From contig NW_024468910.1 in the NCBI RefSeq assembly GCF_011745365.1, positions 5,009,172-5,073,171 of the forward strand: a DNA stretch of 64,000 bases, given 5' to 3'. The stretch is from Cryphonectria parasitica EP155. Taxonomy: Eukaryota; Ascomycota; Sordariomycetes; Diaporthales; Cryphonectriaceae. The notes beneath the pieces were generated by a model. It saw only the letters and a list, made by a program, of their open reading frames with translations. It did no database searches and was not told the origin of the DNA. The translations under genes were made by a program, and so were the position numbers. Shown one piece after another: positions 13,201 through 24,306 of the stretch (position 1 is its first letter; each line of letters begins with the position of its first letter).

Positions 13201-15102
13201 ATTCATCACACTGACAGGCCGTTTTCTTGGGTCCTGTCTCTGTCCTCCTCAGGTCATCCTATTCTCCAATGCCCCATACTTCTCTCTCTCTCTCCCCCCC
13301 CCCCCCTCTTTATCTCTCAATTCTAATTCCCTGATTGTCCTGTGTCATTATCGCCTTGTTGCGTCACATCTTGAATTGCCAAAGAGGATTTTATAGCCAA
13401 CAATCGTCGTCATCTTCTGTCACTAACCCTTGCCCACCTTTGACAGTACTTCTCGGCACTCGAACGACTTCGTTTCGCCCAAGAATCAGACGAGGTCGAC
13501 CGCATCTATAATCATTACGACTTGTCGTCCGTCAATCTGAAACACAGGAAACACCGGCAAGCTCTCAGCTCGCCCGATACCCTCTGGGCCACACCAGGAG
13601 CAAAGTGCCGCGACTCATACTTCACGGCCGTCTCAGACGACTCGTGGGTCCTCAGCTACCCGGACAAGGTCAACAAGGCCGAGCTCACGAGGGAGGAGCA
13701 GGTCAGCCTGGTCAAGCACCTCCGAGCGAGTGTCATCCTCGACGCAGCCAGCGTGGCTATCGCGCGAGCCCACCACGTCAACAGCAACGAGGCGAACCGT
13801 CTGCCCACCCCGGATATCGATCACTCCACAGCAACCCTCTCCTCCAGGACGGGCAGCCCCGACTCCATGTTGACCAGCGCAATGACCAGCAACCAGGACG
13901 CAAGCGGTGGTGCTGGTGGTGCTGGTGGCGCTGGTGCTGATGTCGACAAGAAGGACGGTGTGAGGGAGAGCCTGTATGACAGCATCCGATGGCTGGACGA
14001 GGATGGCGCCTTGGACCTGGGGCTTGCCCTGGACGACTACCACGCCAACCTGCGCGAGGAGATCGCTCAGAACGGCAAGAATAGTCGCCCTTCGTTCCGG
14101 CGCCGTCTGTCCATCTCCAAACGCTCCTTTGGCCGCACCTCGCTGTCGGGCCGGCCAGACACCAAAGTCCCGCCCTCGCCAATGCGGACCCATTCCCTCG
14201 AACAACAGCAGGAGCAGCCGCAGCACATCAGCAACACACAGCGGCGGCTGTCTCGAACCCTCTCCGTCATGAACCCGAGCAGGCATGCCCACTCGGGATC
14301 CACATCCATCATCGACCCCTCAGCCACCCACTACCAAGACCCCGAGGCCCGGCAGAAGCTGCGGGCATACCTCTCGTCGCCAACAAAATTCGACGAGGCT
14401 GTCCAATTCGGCTTTCCGGCCACGGACTCGCAACAACAGATGTCCACGACGACGAGCGACAGGAAAAGGCAGTCCAGGCAAAGGCTGAGCCCAGCAGCAT
14501 CGTCCGAGAACATGCGCTCGTTCCTCTACTTTGACGGCGACGAGGACGACGAGGATCTGAGCGACGACAACGACGACGATGACGACGTCAGCAGCGTGTC
14601 AGACCCAGAATCCCCCAGGACCCCCCAGATGGGCGGCCTGATGCCGCCGCCGGGCCACCACCCTCCCACGAGGACCTCGACGGACCCGCTGCACCTCGAC
14701 AGCGGCCATCACCGGCGGGTTCCCACCGTCGTGTCAAAGCCGATGACGAGCGACTCGCACGCGCCGAGCAGCCTGGCCTCCAGAGAGATGACGATGCGCA
14801 TGACGCTGACGAGGCCCGACCTGCGGGCCAACGAGGAGCTGATCTACGGGTGGCGGAACCAGGCTACCCAGAGCGCGTATATTGCCCCTGGCCGCCGGTC
14901 CCAGTCGGCCCAGCTGACCCGCAACGACGTCGCCATTGTCAATGGGCAGACGACCACGGCGTGCTGGAGCAGCCAGGGTGCAGCCGGCGACGAGAGCAAC
15001 GCGGAGAAGATGTGGGCCGTCGTGGACCACTGGAACACAGAGACGGCGGCGGGCGACCAGAACGTGGTGAAGAGGTTCTGGAACAAGGTCAAGAGGACCT
15101 AG
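10134..15102 (+). CDS. Uncharacterised low-complexity protein, two exons
   Basis: Exon 1 is 10134-10880 and exon 2 is 13447-15102, joined in phase 0 so that EEYEALPLAIQRK runs into YFSALERLRFAQESDEVDRI, a continuous charged helical segment. The product is about 800 residues. Visible features: poly-Ser near residue 12, long poly-Gln tracts around residues 95-115, a Gly/Ala repeat, a basic stretch RRRLSISKRSFGRTSLSG, an acidic run of Asp/Glu, and a conserved-looking core SWVLSYPDKVNKAELTREEQ. No catalytic motif or membrane segment is seen. From memory, similar proteins occur widely in Pezizomycotina without an assigned function. The basic, Ser-rich and acidic blocks suggest a phosphorylated scaffold or regulator, which is inference only. 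The start at 10134 is the first ATG of the open frame; the next codon is also ATG. Confidence 0.7.
10881..13446 (+). other. Very long intron (2,566 nt)
   Basis: The donor is AAAG/GTATGC at 10881 and the acceptor is TTGACAG ending at 13446. The exons on both sides are in the same phase and give a continuous helical sequence. Inside are stops in all frames, pyrimidine-rich tracts and no recognisable exon. An internal small exon or a nested non-coding transcript cannot be excluded. Confidence 0.65.
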
Positions 15103-15177
15103 TGGGCCATCTACCTCCGGTGGCCCGAGTGTATCTGGCCGTCATCGGACTTGCAGCAGAGCAATAGCGTCTCGTCT

Positions 15178-15222
15178 GGAGGAGGAGGAGGAGGAGGAGG
15201 AGGAGGAGGAGGAGGAGGAGGA
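15178..15222. repeat. GGA trinucleotide repeat
   Basis: About 14 copies of GGA lie some 75 nt after the stop codon of the low-complexity protein gene, probably in its 3' UTR. Confidence 0.9.
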
Positions 15223-17756
15223 CACTGCCAGCATCCTATGCAGAGGTGACATGGATTCGGTGTTCTGGTTGTGTGTGTGTTGAAGGGACAGACACAGTTG
15301 TGGGGTTCTTTCTCGAGAGCCCCAAGGTCAGGAGAGCTTATGCGTTTCATCGCAGCTATATTTTAGACTACATGTCATCAACTCAAGCGTTCACGTTTTG
15401 TTCCTTTTATTTGATTCTTCTGTGTGCTTGTGTGCCTGTGTGCGTTTTCATGTCGAGATGCAATCTCTCCACTGGGGGTGGTGGTTTCTACCACTCGTAT
15501 TCTTTCTGCGTAGAGTCCTGCTAATGAGGTTGCATCGATGAAAGGGTGACACTGACAAGTCAGTCTAGTTAGTACTGAAGTATACATACTGTTTAGGTGT
15601 CTGATATACGTACAGTACGACGCCGCCACCACCACCACCACCACCACCACAACACGGTCTGACTGAGCGACGGGCCGTTATGATTGGCGTCCCCCCGCCA
15701 ACTCAAATGATAGCATGCCGTCAGCCAGCATTTGGGCATGGATACAGATAGATGGATGCATGCATGCATGCACGCCTCTCGGGAAGCATTACCCCACGGT
15801 GATTTGTGATGTGTGGACTATTGTATGTATTGAGTGGGCTTGTGGTCGGAGGCTTCGACCTGTGCCCCGCTAGAATGAGGTACACTTACCGTAGTGCATA
15901 TTTACTACTCGGGGATTCGCTAACTGTACTGTACTGTAGTTGGATACAACCATTCGTCCTCCCCTGCCACCTTGTATATACCCCCACGGTGCCTTCACAG
16001 GACTTACTGCCGTAAGACTTGTGAGAGATGATGGGCTTTGGTTTGTGAATACGTTATTGAGGAAAACACACACAGTAGCAGTCAAAAGCCCAGCCGGAAA
16101 GGACCCCGCGACAAAGAAAGTGTCAAAACGCCCACTCACGACGACCCGCCGCCTCCTCGAAGGTCCTTTCTACCCATCCCAAACCCGTCGTAGGAGCCAA
16201 GGTTGTACAGCGGTACGGGCCACTTTTTTCCCAGAGCACCACCACCAACTACTGCTTTTCTGAATCCTAACGGTTGCGATACCCGAGGTGCCTTTGGCTG
16301 TTTCCAGGTATATTGTGCGTGATGATCCATTCTCCTCAGGAACCTTCTCTCCCCCACCTCCCGCATTACAGTATATAGTAACTAAAAGATGACATTGGGA
16401 AAGCCTAATCAATTTAATTGGGGGTCCCCGGGACAAGAGAGAGAGAGAGAGAGAGAGAGAAGTTGAGACATGGGGGATGGGGGATGGAACGGCTAAATGG
16501 GCTGGCTGGGGGGTTGCGGATACCAATCAAGTTGGGGCGCGCGCATTTTCCCATGCAGTCAGCAAAAAAAGGACAAGAGCCGTTTTCCTTTCCTTTTCCG
16601 CGTTTTTTTTTTGTTATTCTTTTTTCCCTTTTTTTTTCTTTTTTTTTTTCTCTCTTTTTTTCTTCTTCCCTCCAACGCGAATGTGGGGAACTTTTTTTTT
16701 GTGTGTGTGTATTACAATAGAGTAAGCACCCCTCCTCCTCCCTTGGTCTAGGACAGAATGGACTGGGGGGCTTTGTCAATCGTGATCTACAGCCTTTTGG
16801 CTAGAGGGGGCACAGCGAAAAGGGAAGTGAATCCTGCAGGAAGGCGGAAGAGGGGGGAGGGGGGGGGGTTTCGAAGTCAGCCCTCGGGTGAGCATAGGTT
16901 GGGGTTGGCTTGTACAGTATTTTTCTTCTCTTCAATGCGTTTTTGGACTTTTGTGGCTTGGCCTCTTTTTTTTTCTTTCTCTCTCTTCTCTCCACTGGGG
17001 CTGGAAATGTGATAACCCCCCCCCTCCCCCCGGCTTCCCCCGTCAGTGATTCAAGGCTCTGTGAGTGTGTATCACTGCAGTTAGCCTATCCTGTCTAGTA
17101 CCAATTTTAAACCACCCCCCCCCCCCAAGCTCTGCCTAAATAAGAACCAACCAAAAAGACCGCTGTATCCCATCTTCAAGCGCTGTTCGCTTGTCAAAAC
17201 CCCTTCCCAGGCAGGGGGGCGGCCCGGGGGGGGGGGGCCCACGATCTCAAGCTGTGGAACCAGACTAGCCGTCATTCGCTCAGTCTAAAGAGAGAGAGGG
17301 GAGGAGAGAGAGGAAGGGGGACGCTATGCACAGAGAAAGAAAGAAAGAAACCTGTAAGAAGAGGGGAAACGGAAAGGAAAGGAAGAGTAGAAGAGAAGGG
17401 GAGAAAAAAAAAAGATGGGTCATGCAAATCTGTCTGACGTAGCGTTTTTTGGTCGCTCCAACAGAAGAGAAGAATGCTCGCTGGGGCTGCATGGCTAGGC
17501 TGGCTGACTGTCTCTTGTGGCAAGGCAGCAAGCAGGCACACGCCCTGGCTGCGAGCGGGAGGATTTTTTGTTGAACCCGCCGCGCTAAGAAGTTGCTATC
17601 TACGTAAGTAGGTATGCAACAGTATGTGTTTTTGCTCCGATCCTCTCAAGGCAGGTTTTTAATCCTACTTCTGTGTCAGCAATGTGGCGTGGAAGGACTT
17701 ATCTGACACGCTTGTGCCTGTAATATGTGATTCACTTCTCTCATCTCTTTCAAAGC

Positions 17757-17802
17757 GTGTGTGTGTGTGTGTGTGTATCCTTCTTCTTCTTCTTCTTCTT
17801 CT
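17757..17802. repeat. Compound GT and TTC repeat
   Basis: A run of about ten GT units is followed within a few bases by about eight TTC units. Confidence 0.9.
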
Positions 17803-18022
17803 TGTTCTTGACTGATGTTCGATTTTGTTCTGGTTTGTTCGTAAAATCTGGGTGTGTGTTTGTCTGTGTATAGTCAAGTCAGCCCTCTTGGCAAGCTATT
17901 CTATTCTACATACTATACAACCACTTTTACACACCTATTTTGAGGCTCGGGCCATGTGCTAGCGCCGGCTGCCCATTCCTCACGTTGCATATGTTGCAGG
18001 AGCCTTTATTTTCTTGGCCGTG

Positions 18023-21000
18023 ATGACCATGGGGGGATCAGGTTCATTATTGTACGTCTTTCTTTCTATCGGTTTTGTCTGGTGACATGTACTTAGACTG
18101 ACGTTTGGACATTGTAGTGTCTTCCTCGTAGGGACCTTGTTTCTCTCGTCGCGATACTACACAACCTCTACACTTGGTAAGTACTTACAAGCTTGATGAG
18201 AGGCACCCATTTTCTCCAGGAGTCATGTCCTGTCATATCATGTGATAGACCTCCCGCTGACACTGACCTCAGAACGGCCCATCGCCCTCTCCGCCCTCAC
18301 CCTCTTCTGGACGGCCCTCGCCCTCCTGTTCTATAGCAGATGGCACGGCGGCAGCGAGCGCATCTCGACTGCCCACCACGTGCGCTCGTATTGGCGGCAC
18401 CGATCCATATGGGGACTGTCGCAGACCCTGGCCATACCGGCTTGTCTGGTTGCTAGAGCTTTTTTCTTCCGCCAGACGTTGTGGTGGTCACAATGTACTG
18501 TTCCGGGAGCACATGTGAGACTTGATCCTGCTTGGTTTTCTATTTTTTTTTTATTTTTTTTTTTTTTTGGTGGAAGGGGAGAAAAGTGTGACTGTACTGA
18601 CGGGGCGTTGTTGCAGACCTTCCTACTTACCCTTGTTCTTGTGGCGGAACGATATCTCCCCCATCAGCAACGAGATGAGGTAGAAGAAGAAGGCTACATG
18701 CAGCTGGCGACATCCAAGCTGTCGGCGAACTCTTCTAGTGCAGTTCCCCCCTCCTCCCCTTGGGCCAAGGGTGCCGAACAGACGAACCATCATGAGCCAG
18801 ACCAACGTCCCAGTCTGCAATACATTGCCTGTGCCGTGGCCTGGGCCTTCCTGGCCAGCCGCAGCCTCGCCTCGGTGCAGACCTCCACCGGAGCGGTGTG
18901 CCCTGCGAATGCAGCGTGGCTTGGTGTGATGCCGCAGTTGGCCACCCTCGGCCTCGACGCTGTTCTTGTGCTGCTAGTTGCGAGGAGGTTACGATGGCAC
19001 CAGCAGACCAACACAGAACCAGCAGCAGCAGCAGTCGGATCATCCGCCCCCATCTCCAACTCCAGCAGCAGTAGCCGGGTGAACCTGGAAGGGGACTTCC
19101 TGGTCGCAGCAGCCGTCATGTGTCTGCTTCTTCTCCTCTCTGCGCCCAACTCAACCTCAAGCTTCAGGGAACTCGTAGCAGCCCCTTCGATCCGTAGTCT
19201 AGCCCTGAGAGAGTTGTTGCAGGACAGCATCGCCACCAGCCTCGTGCTCCTCACCGCCATAAACCTCCTGGCCCACCACATAACGGCAAGCACCCTCTGT
19301 CTCTGCAGCGGAGCCGCCGTCGTTGCATCATTTCAAAATTGCTGGCTCGCACTCGAGCGCGGCGCTATCCACCTCGCACCCCACTCTACCTTGTGGCCTC
19401 TGACCGTGGGAGCCCTGACGATCGGGTCTGTGGCTCTGCTAGGCCGCGAGGCGACGCGTCTCGACGGCGAGGTGTTGAGGTTGTCGGCAGGAGACAGGAT
19501 GGACCACAAGAAGCGGCTGATGGGCGCCTTTGCGGGCATGGTCCTGTTTCTCTGGATTGGCCTGGTGCGGCTCTCTTTGGCCTCCTCTTCTCCCGATCTG
19601 GACGTGCACGCCCTCATCGCGTCCGCGCGTAAGGCCTCTGACACGTGGATTTCCGCCGCCCACCAGAGCCAGACTCTTCACGAGGCCGTGGCAGAGTATA
19701 AGAACCGGTACGGCATACCTCCTCCGCCTCACTTTGACAAGTGGTACGCTTTCGCGACCCAGCACAACTCTCCCGTGATCGACGCCTTCGACCAGATCCA
19801 CTCCGACCTCCGACCCTTCTGGGGCATGTCCCCCGGCATCCTGCGCGCCCGGACAAGCCACCTCATGGAACAAACACACCTGGGGATGGGTGGACTCAGG
19901 ATACAGAACAAAACCATCATCCTGAGCGACCTTACGCCTGGGACCCACAGGTGGATGATGGAGGGCTACCGTGCCATGATGGAGCCCTTCGTGGCGCACC
20001 TCCCGGACATGGACCTGGCGTTCAACCTGGACGACGAAAGCCGGGTCGTGATGACGTTCGAGCGGTACTGGGAGCACGTGGCGGATGGGGAGCTGGCGCG
20101 GACGAGGCTCGCTCGCTCCAGGGATGTCGGGCGGCCTCTGCGGTCGTCATTTAGTGCGGAGGTTTGGCCTCCTTGGTCGGATGCGTATCTGCACCTCACG
20201 CAGGATGATCATCCGCCGTTTTCCGAGTACTTTTCGGAGCGCAGTAGGCTGCCTATCTACGATACCTTTGTCGTGCCGGCGTGTCCACCGTCCAGCCCAG
20301 CGAGACGGTACAGGTGGACAGACAACGCAGTCGTCTCCTCTAGCGCCCGAGGAGGTGATCTCTTTACGTCTGGCGACAACATCGCAGACCTATGCAATCG
20401 CCCCGACCTGGCCAACCTCCATGGTTTCCTTCTCAACCCAGGCGCCTTCGCCGTAACCCAGCACGCCCTGCCCATCTTCAGCCAGGCCCGCGCAGAGGGC
20501 GCCTTCAGCGATATCCTCGTCCCCAGCCCCTGGAACTTTGTCGGCAAGGTCGACCTGGACCCGTCGGCGCGGGACCCGGAGTGGGCTGACAAGGCCGATG
20601 TGGTGTTTTGGCGCGGGTCGGCAACGGATGGGTACGCCAGGGAGGCGACTTGGCCTGGTTATCTGCGTGCACGGTTTGTTAGCATGGCACGGTCCTTATC
20701 TTCATCGTCGCGGCCAAGCACAGCAGCAACAACAACAACAGCCAACGTCTCCTTCGTAGGCGCCTTTTCCCGCTGTGACGTGGCAGACTGCCTCGCCGAG
20801 ACAGCTACCTTCTACGGCGCCTCTACCGCCGAGCCTACCAGTGGGAGCATAGATTTCCAGGACCACTGGGCTTACCGCCACCTCATCGACCTCGACGGCG
20901 CCGGATTCTCGGGTCGTTTTCTGCCATTCTTGCGTAGTAAGAGTCTGGTGTACAAGGCGAGTCTGTTTCGGACCTGGGCAGACGAGAGACTGCATGCGTG

Positions 21001-21277
21001 GTCTCATTATGTTCCTTTGGATGTTAGTCTGGGCGGGTTTTGGGACGTGGTCAAGTTTGTGAGCGGTCGTGACACTGAAATAGCGGGAGAGGGAAACGGA
21101 GAGGAGGGGATGGGGAGCTCTAGTATGTCTCTGGCCGAGTCCATTGCGGGAGAGGGAAGGAACTGGGCGCTTAGGGCGCTGAGGCCCGAGGATATGCAGG
21201 TGTACATGTTCCGCCTGCTGCTCGAGTGGGGAAGGCTCCTTGACGACTCTAGGGATCAGCTAGGCTTCAGTGCATGA
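18023..21277 (+). CDS. Multi-membrane GT90 (CAP10-like) glycosyltransferase
   Basis: Predicted exons are 18023-18051, 18118-18176, 18249-18514 and 18617-21277, all phase-consistent, giving about 1,004 residues. The N-terminal half has roughly nine hydrophobic segments (for example FVFLVGTLFLSS, ALTLFWTALALLFYS, FAGMVLFLWIGLVRL). The C-terminal half is a GT90 domain: NLDDESRVVM, SPWNFVGKVD, ADVVFWRGSATDG, then YRHLIDLDGAGFSGRFLPFL and YKASLFRTWADERLHAWSHY. GT90 enzymes include cryptococcal CAP10 and the xylosyltransferase CXT1, so transfer of a pentose or similar sugar onto a glycan in the secretory pathway is likely; the actual substrate is unknown. The first ATG is tentative, because an acceptor lies just upstream of AFIFLAVMTM and an earlier exon is possible. 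Oddity: the intron at 18515-18616 is 102 nt, a multiple of three, and has no stop. Confidence 0.85.
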
Positions 21278-21880
21278 TTTGGGAAAGGGAAAAATCGAGT
21301 GTAAATAGAATGTTGGATATCAAGATACCCATGATAGATAGTGAGGCATACGTACTTGCATACATGCACGCATAAACATACATAATGAGAATGGAAAACC
21401 ACATGAAAATACAAAGTCAAGGATTGCAGAGACCACGTCGATAAATACCGCACCCGTCACGCGATTGAATTCAAGATCACCATCAACTCCATTGGCTACG
21501 GACATCACCATAATCTCTCACACCAATGTGTGTGTGTGTGTACACAACACCAAAAATGGCATTACAGGGGATACACGTCCTTCTTCATCATTGAACTCCA
21601 CCCTTTCTTTCACGGCCTTGCTTTCGTACTGTGACCACTTCTCGGATAGGTAGAAGACCTCAAAAAAGCTCTTCTACTCTCGATAATCTCACCCCGCCAA
21701 ATGTTGTTTGCACCGACACAAAGGCCCACCGTACGTGCTCGAGGTCTTGTGCTCGTGTGGGTGCATGAGCGATGTCCAGGGAGTCCCCATTTCACCGTTC
21801 TTCCCATTCGTGCCAACTTTCAAAGTCTACTTTGGTCTCACTGCACTCTTCTCTCGTCTTCGCAAGATAGCATGCTTGTT
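21278..21880. other. Convergent intergenic spacer
   Basis: This 603-nt stretch lies between the ends of the GT90 gene and SDH1 and presumably holds both 3' UTRs and terminators. A short GT run lies near 21527-21541. I see no gene. Confidence 0.6.
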
Positions 21881-24306
21881 TTAGTACACACGCTTGAACG
21901 GCGGCACGGCCTTGCACTCGGCCTCGTCGAGGGTGTGACCAATGACGTTCCTGTAGCCCAGCTCGACTTTGCCGTGTGGCTTCTTCTGGAATGACAGCGT
22001 GTGCTTCATCCAGTTATCGTCGTCACGATCAGGGTAATCCTCACGGGCGTGTGCGCCACGAGACTCCTTACGGTTAGCAGCAGAGACGGCAGTTTGTGTA
22101 CTATATCAGAAAACCCAAGTTAGTCGATAGGTCCACGAGCAAACCCAAATCTCAAAAGTCCACAAGGGTATTACTCACGCGCAGGTCAGGAGATTTCTCA
22201 GCTCCAGCGTCTCGACCAGGTCCGAGTTCCAAATCATGCTGCGGTCCTTGATGCCCACCTGGCTGAATGTCTGGTCGACCTCATTGATCTTGCGCACACC
22301 CTCGTTCAAGCTCTCTTGCGTCCGGAACACGCTGACTTCCGTCTGCATGGTCTTCTGCATGGCCAGGCGAATCTCGGCCGTGCTCTTGGGCCCGTCCGAG
22401 GTTCGGATCTGGTCCAGGGTCTCAATGGACGCAGCACCGGCATCCGCACTGATGGGCTTCTGCTTGGCACCTGGGGTGAATTTCTCCGAGATCGTGTGCG
22501 CCACAGCACGGCCAAACACGACCAGATCGAGCAGGGAGTTAGCACCCAGGCGGTTGGCACCGTGGACAGACACGCAGGCGGCCTCGCCACAGGCGAACAG
22601 GCCAGGCACAACCTTGTCTTTACCCTGCTCGTCGACAGTGATGACCTCACCCGTGTATCGCGTGGGGATGCCGCCCATGTTGTAGTGCACAGTGGGCAGG
22701 ACGGGGATGGGCTGCTTGGTAACGTCAACACCGGAGAAGATGCTGGCCGTCTCCGAGATACCGGGCAGGCGCTCGTGGAGAATCTCGGCGGGCAGATGGC
22801 TCAGCTGGAGGTAGATATGATCCTTCTCAGGGCCGACGCCACGACCCTCACGGATCTCCATGGTCATCGACCGAGAGACAACGTCACGCGAGGCGAGATC
22901 CTTGGCCGTGGGCGCGTACCGCTCCATGAACCGCTCACCCTCCGAGTTGAGGAGGTAACCACCCTCACCACGTGAGCCCTCCGTGATCAGACAACCGGCA
23001 CCGTAGATACCCGTGGGGTGAAACTGGACGAACTCGAGATCCTGGTTGGGCAGACCAGCACGAGCGACCATGGCCATGCCATCTCCCGTGCACGTGTGCG
23101 CAGACGTGCAGCTGAAGTACGCCCGACCGTAGCCACCGGTGGCCAGGACCGTGTTGTTCGCCATGAATCGGTGCAGCGTTCCGTCCTCCTGATTGTAGGC
23201 CAAGACACCTCGGCACTCGCCGTCCTCCATGATCAGGTCGATGGCAAAGTACTCGATAAAGTAGTTGGTGTTGTGTCGGAGGGACTGGCCGTAAAGGGTG
23301 TGCAGGAGTGCGTGGCCGGTTCGGTCGGCAGCAGCGCAGCATCGGTACGCTTGTCCGCCCTTGCCGTACTTTTGGGACTGACCACCAAAGGCACGCTGGT
23401 AACTAAAGAAGCCGTCAGAGGGATGTTGGGCTCACAAAGCATCTACATGAGGAGGAAGGAAGAGCGGCTACATACATTCTTCCGTCCTCGGTTCTCGAGA
23501 AGGGGCAGCCGTAGTTCTCGAGCTCGATAATAGACGCAGGCGCCTCGCGTGTCATGTAGTGAATGGCGTCTTGGTCGCCCAGCCAGTCGGAACCCTTGAC
23601 CGTATCGTACATGTGCCATCTCCAGTCGTCCTCGTGCATGTTCCCAATCGCGGCGTTCACTCCCCCCTGTGCTGCAACAGTGTGACTTCTCGTTGGAAAG
23701 AGCTTTGAAACACAGGCGACGCGTTGTCCGGCCTCTGCAAGGCCAAAGGCAGCTCGAAGACCTGCGCCACCAGCACCGACAACGACAACATCGTATTCAT
23801 GGTCCTGTGTGAAGTCCAGTGTTAATGGGTTGTGTGTGCGTGCCGCTGGAAGGTCTTCGTAACCAGGTTGGAAAGACTCGACGTACTATAACAGGGTACT
23901 TGGTGCTGACGAAGGGAGACGCCTCCTTCGCGCGTAGAGGCTGGTTTGCGAATATTCTGGCTGTAGGACGGCTGTATTAGCATACAGGGCACGCACGACG
24001 CTGCAGATGAAGAGGGCGAAGACACGGTCTTGTGATAGTGATGGTGGTGGTGGTGGAGGAGCAGGCGGAGGAAGCGGAGAAAGAAAGCGTATTTACCTGC
24101 TGCTGGGGTCGAAGAGAAAGCCCTTCTTGCCTGTGTCCTAGGAAGGCGCGGCAGCTGTTAAGTCTCATCGTCAGTACTTGGCTCGCCTTGAGAGGGGTAG
24201 AGGAAAAAGGTTCAATTTCTGGCAACTGTGCCTGCTGACACGTCGAGAGGAGGAGAAGAAGGCAGCTTACAGTCGCGAGCCTCCTCATTGCCATTGTAGA
24301 GGCCAT
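21881..24306 (-). CDS. SDH1: Succinate dehydrogenase flavoprotein subunit (complex II)
   Basis: Oxidises succinate to fumarate at FAD as the catalytic subunit of mitochondrial complex II, linking the TCA cycle to ubiquinone. Six exons: 24271-24306, 24097-24154, 23887-23960, 23476-23804, 22179-23402 and 21881-22100, all in phase, giving 646 residues, the usual length. The first three tiny exons encode a mitochondrial presequence ([18 protein letters not shown]...). [20 protein letters not shown] is the FAD-binding dinucleotide fold. [14 protein letters not shown] holds the His that carries covalent [37 protein letters not shown] and the C-terminal [16 protein letters not shown] are family hallmarks. 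The C-terminus [20 protein letters not shown] is complete. It is transcribed towards the GT90 gene. Confidence 0.97.

Larger units (their letters stand above)
15103..18022. other. Intergenic region with many microsatellites
   Basis: About 2.9 kb without a recognisable gene. It holds a GGA repeat directly in the 3' UTR of the preceding gene, a CCA repeat, an AG repeat, TG and TTC repeats, and poly-G/poly-C runs (for example a GGGCCC-flanked G run near 17221-17240). The right end carries the promoter, and possibly an extra 5' exon, of the GT90 gene. Confidence 0.5.

Noticed and set aside
16785..16815. U2 snRNA-like segment (CCTTTTGGCTA)
   Set aside because: Only this short core matches; the following branch-site-pairing region of U2 is absent.
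17221..17240. Palindromic GGGCCC-flanked G run as a regulatory element
   Set aside because: Homopolymer runs are common throughout this window, and nothing links it to a gene.
22236..22975. Plus-strand long frames over SDH1
   Set aside because: They are shadows of the minus-strand SDH1 exon with no family motif of their own.
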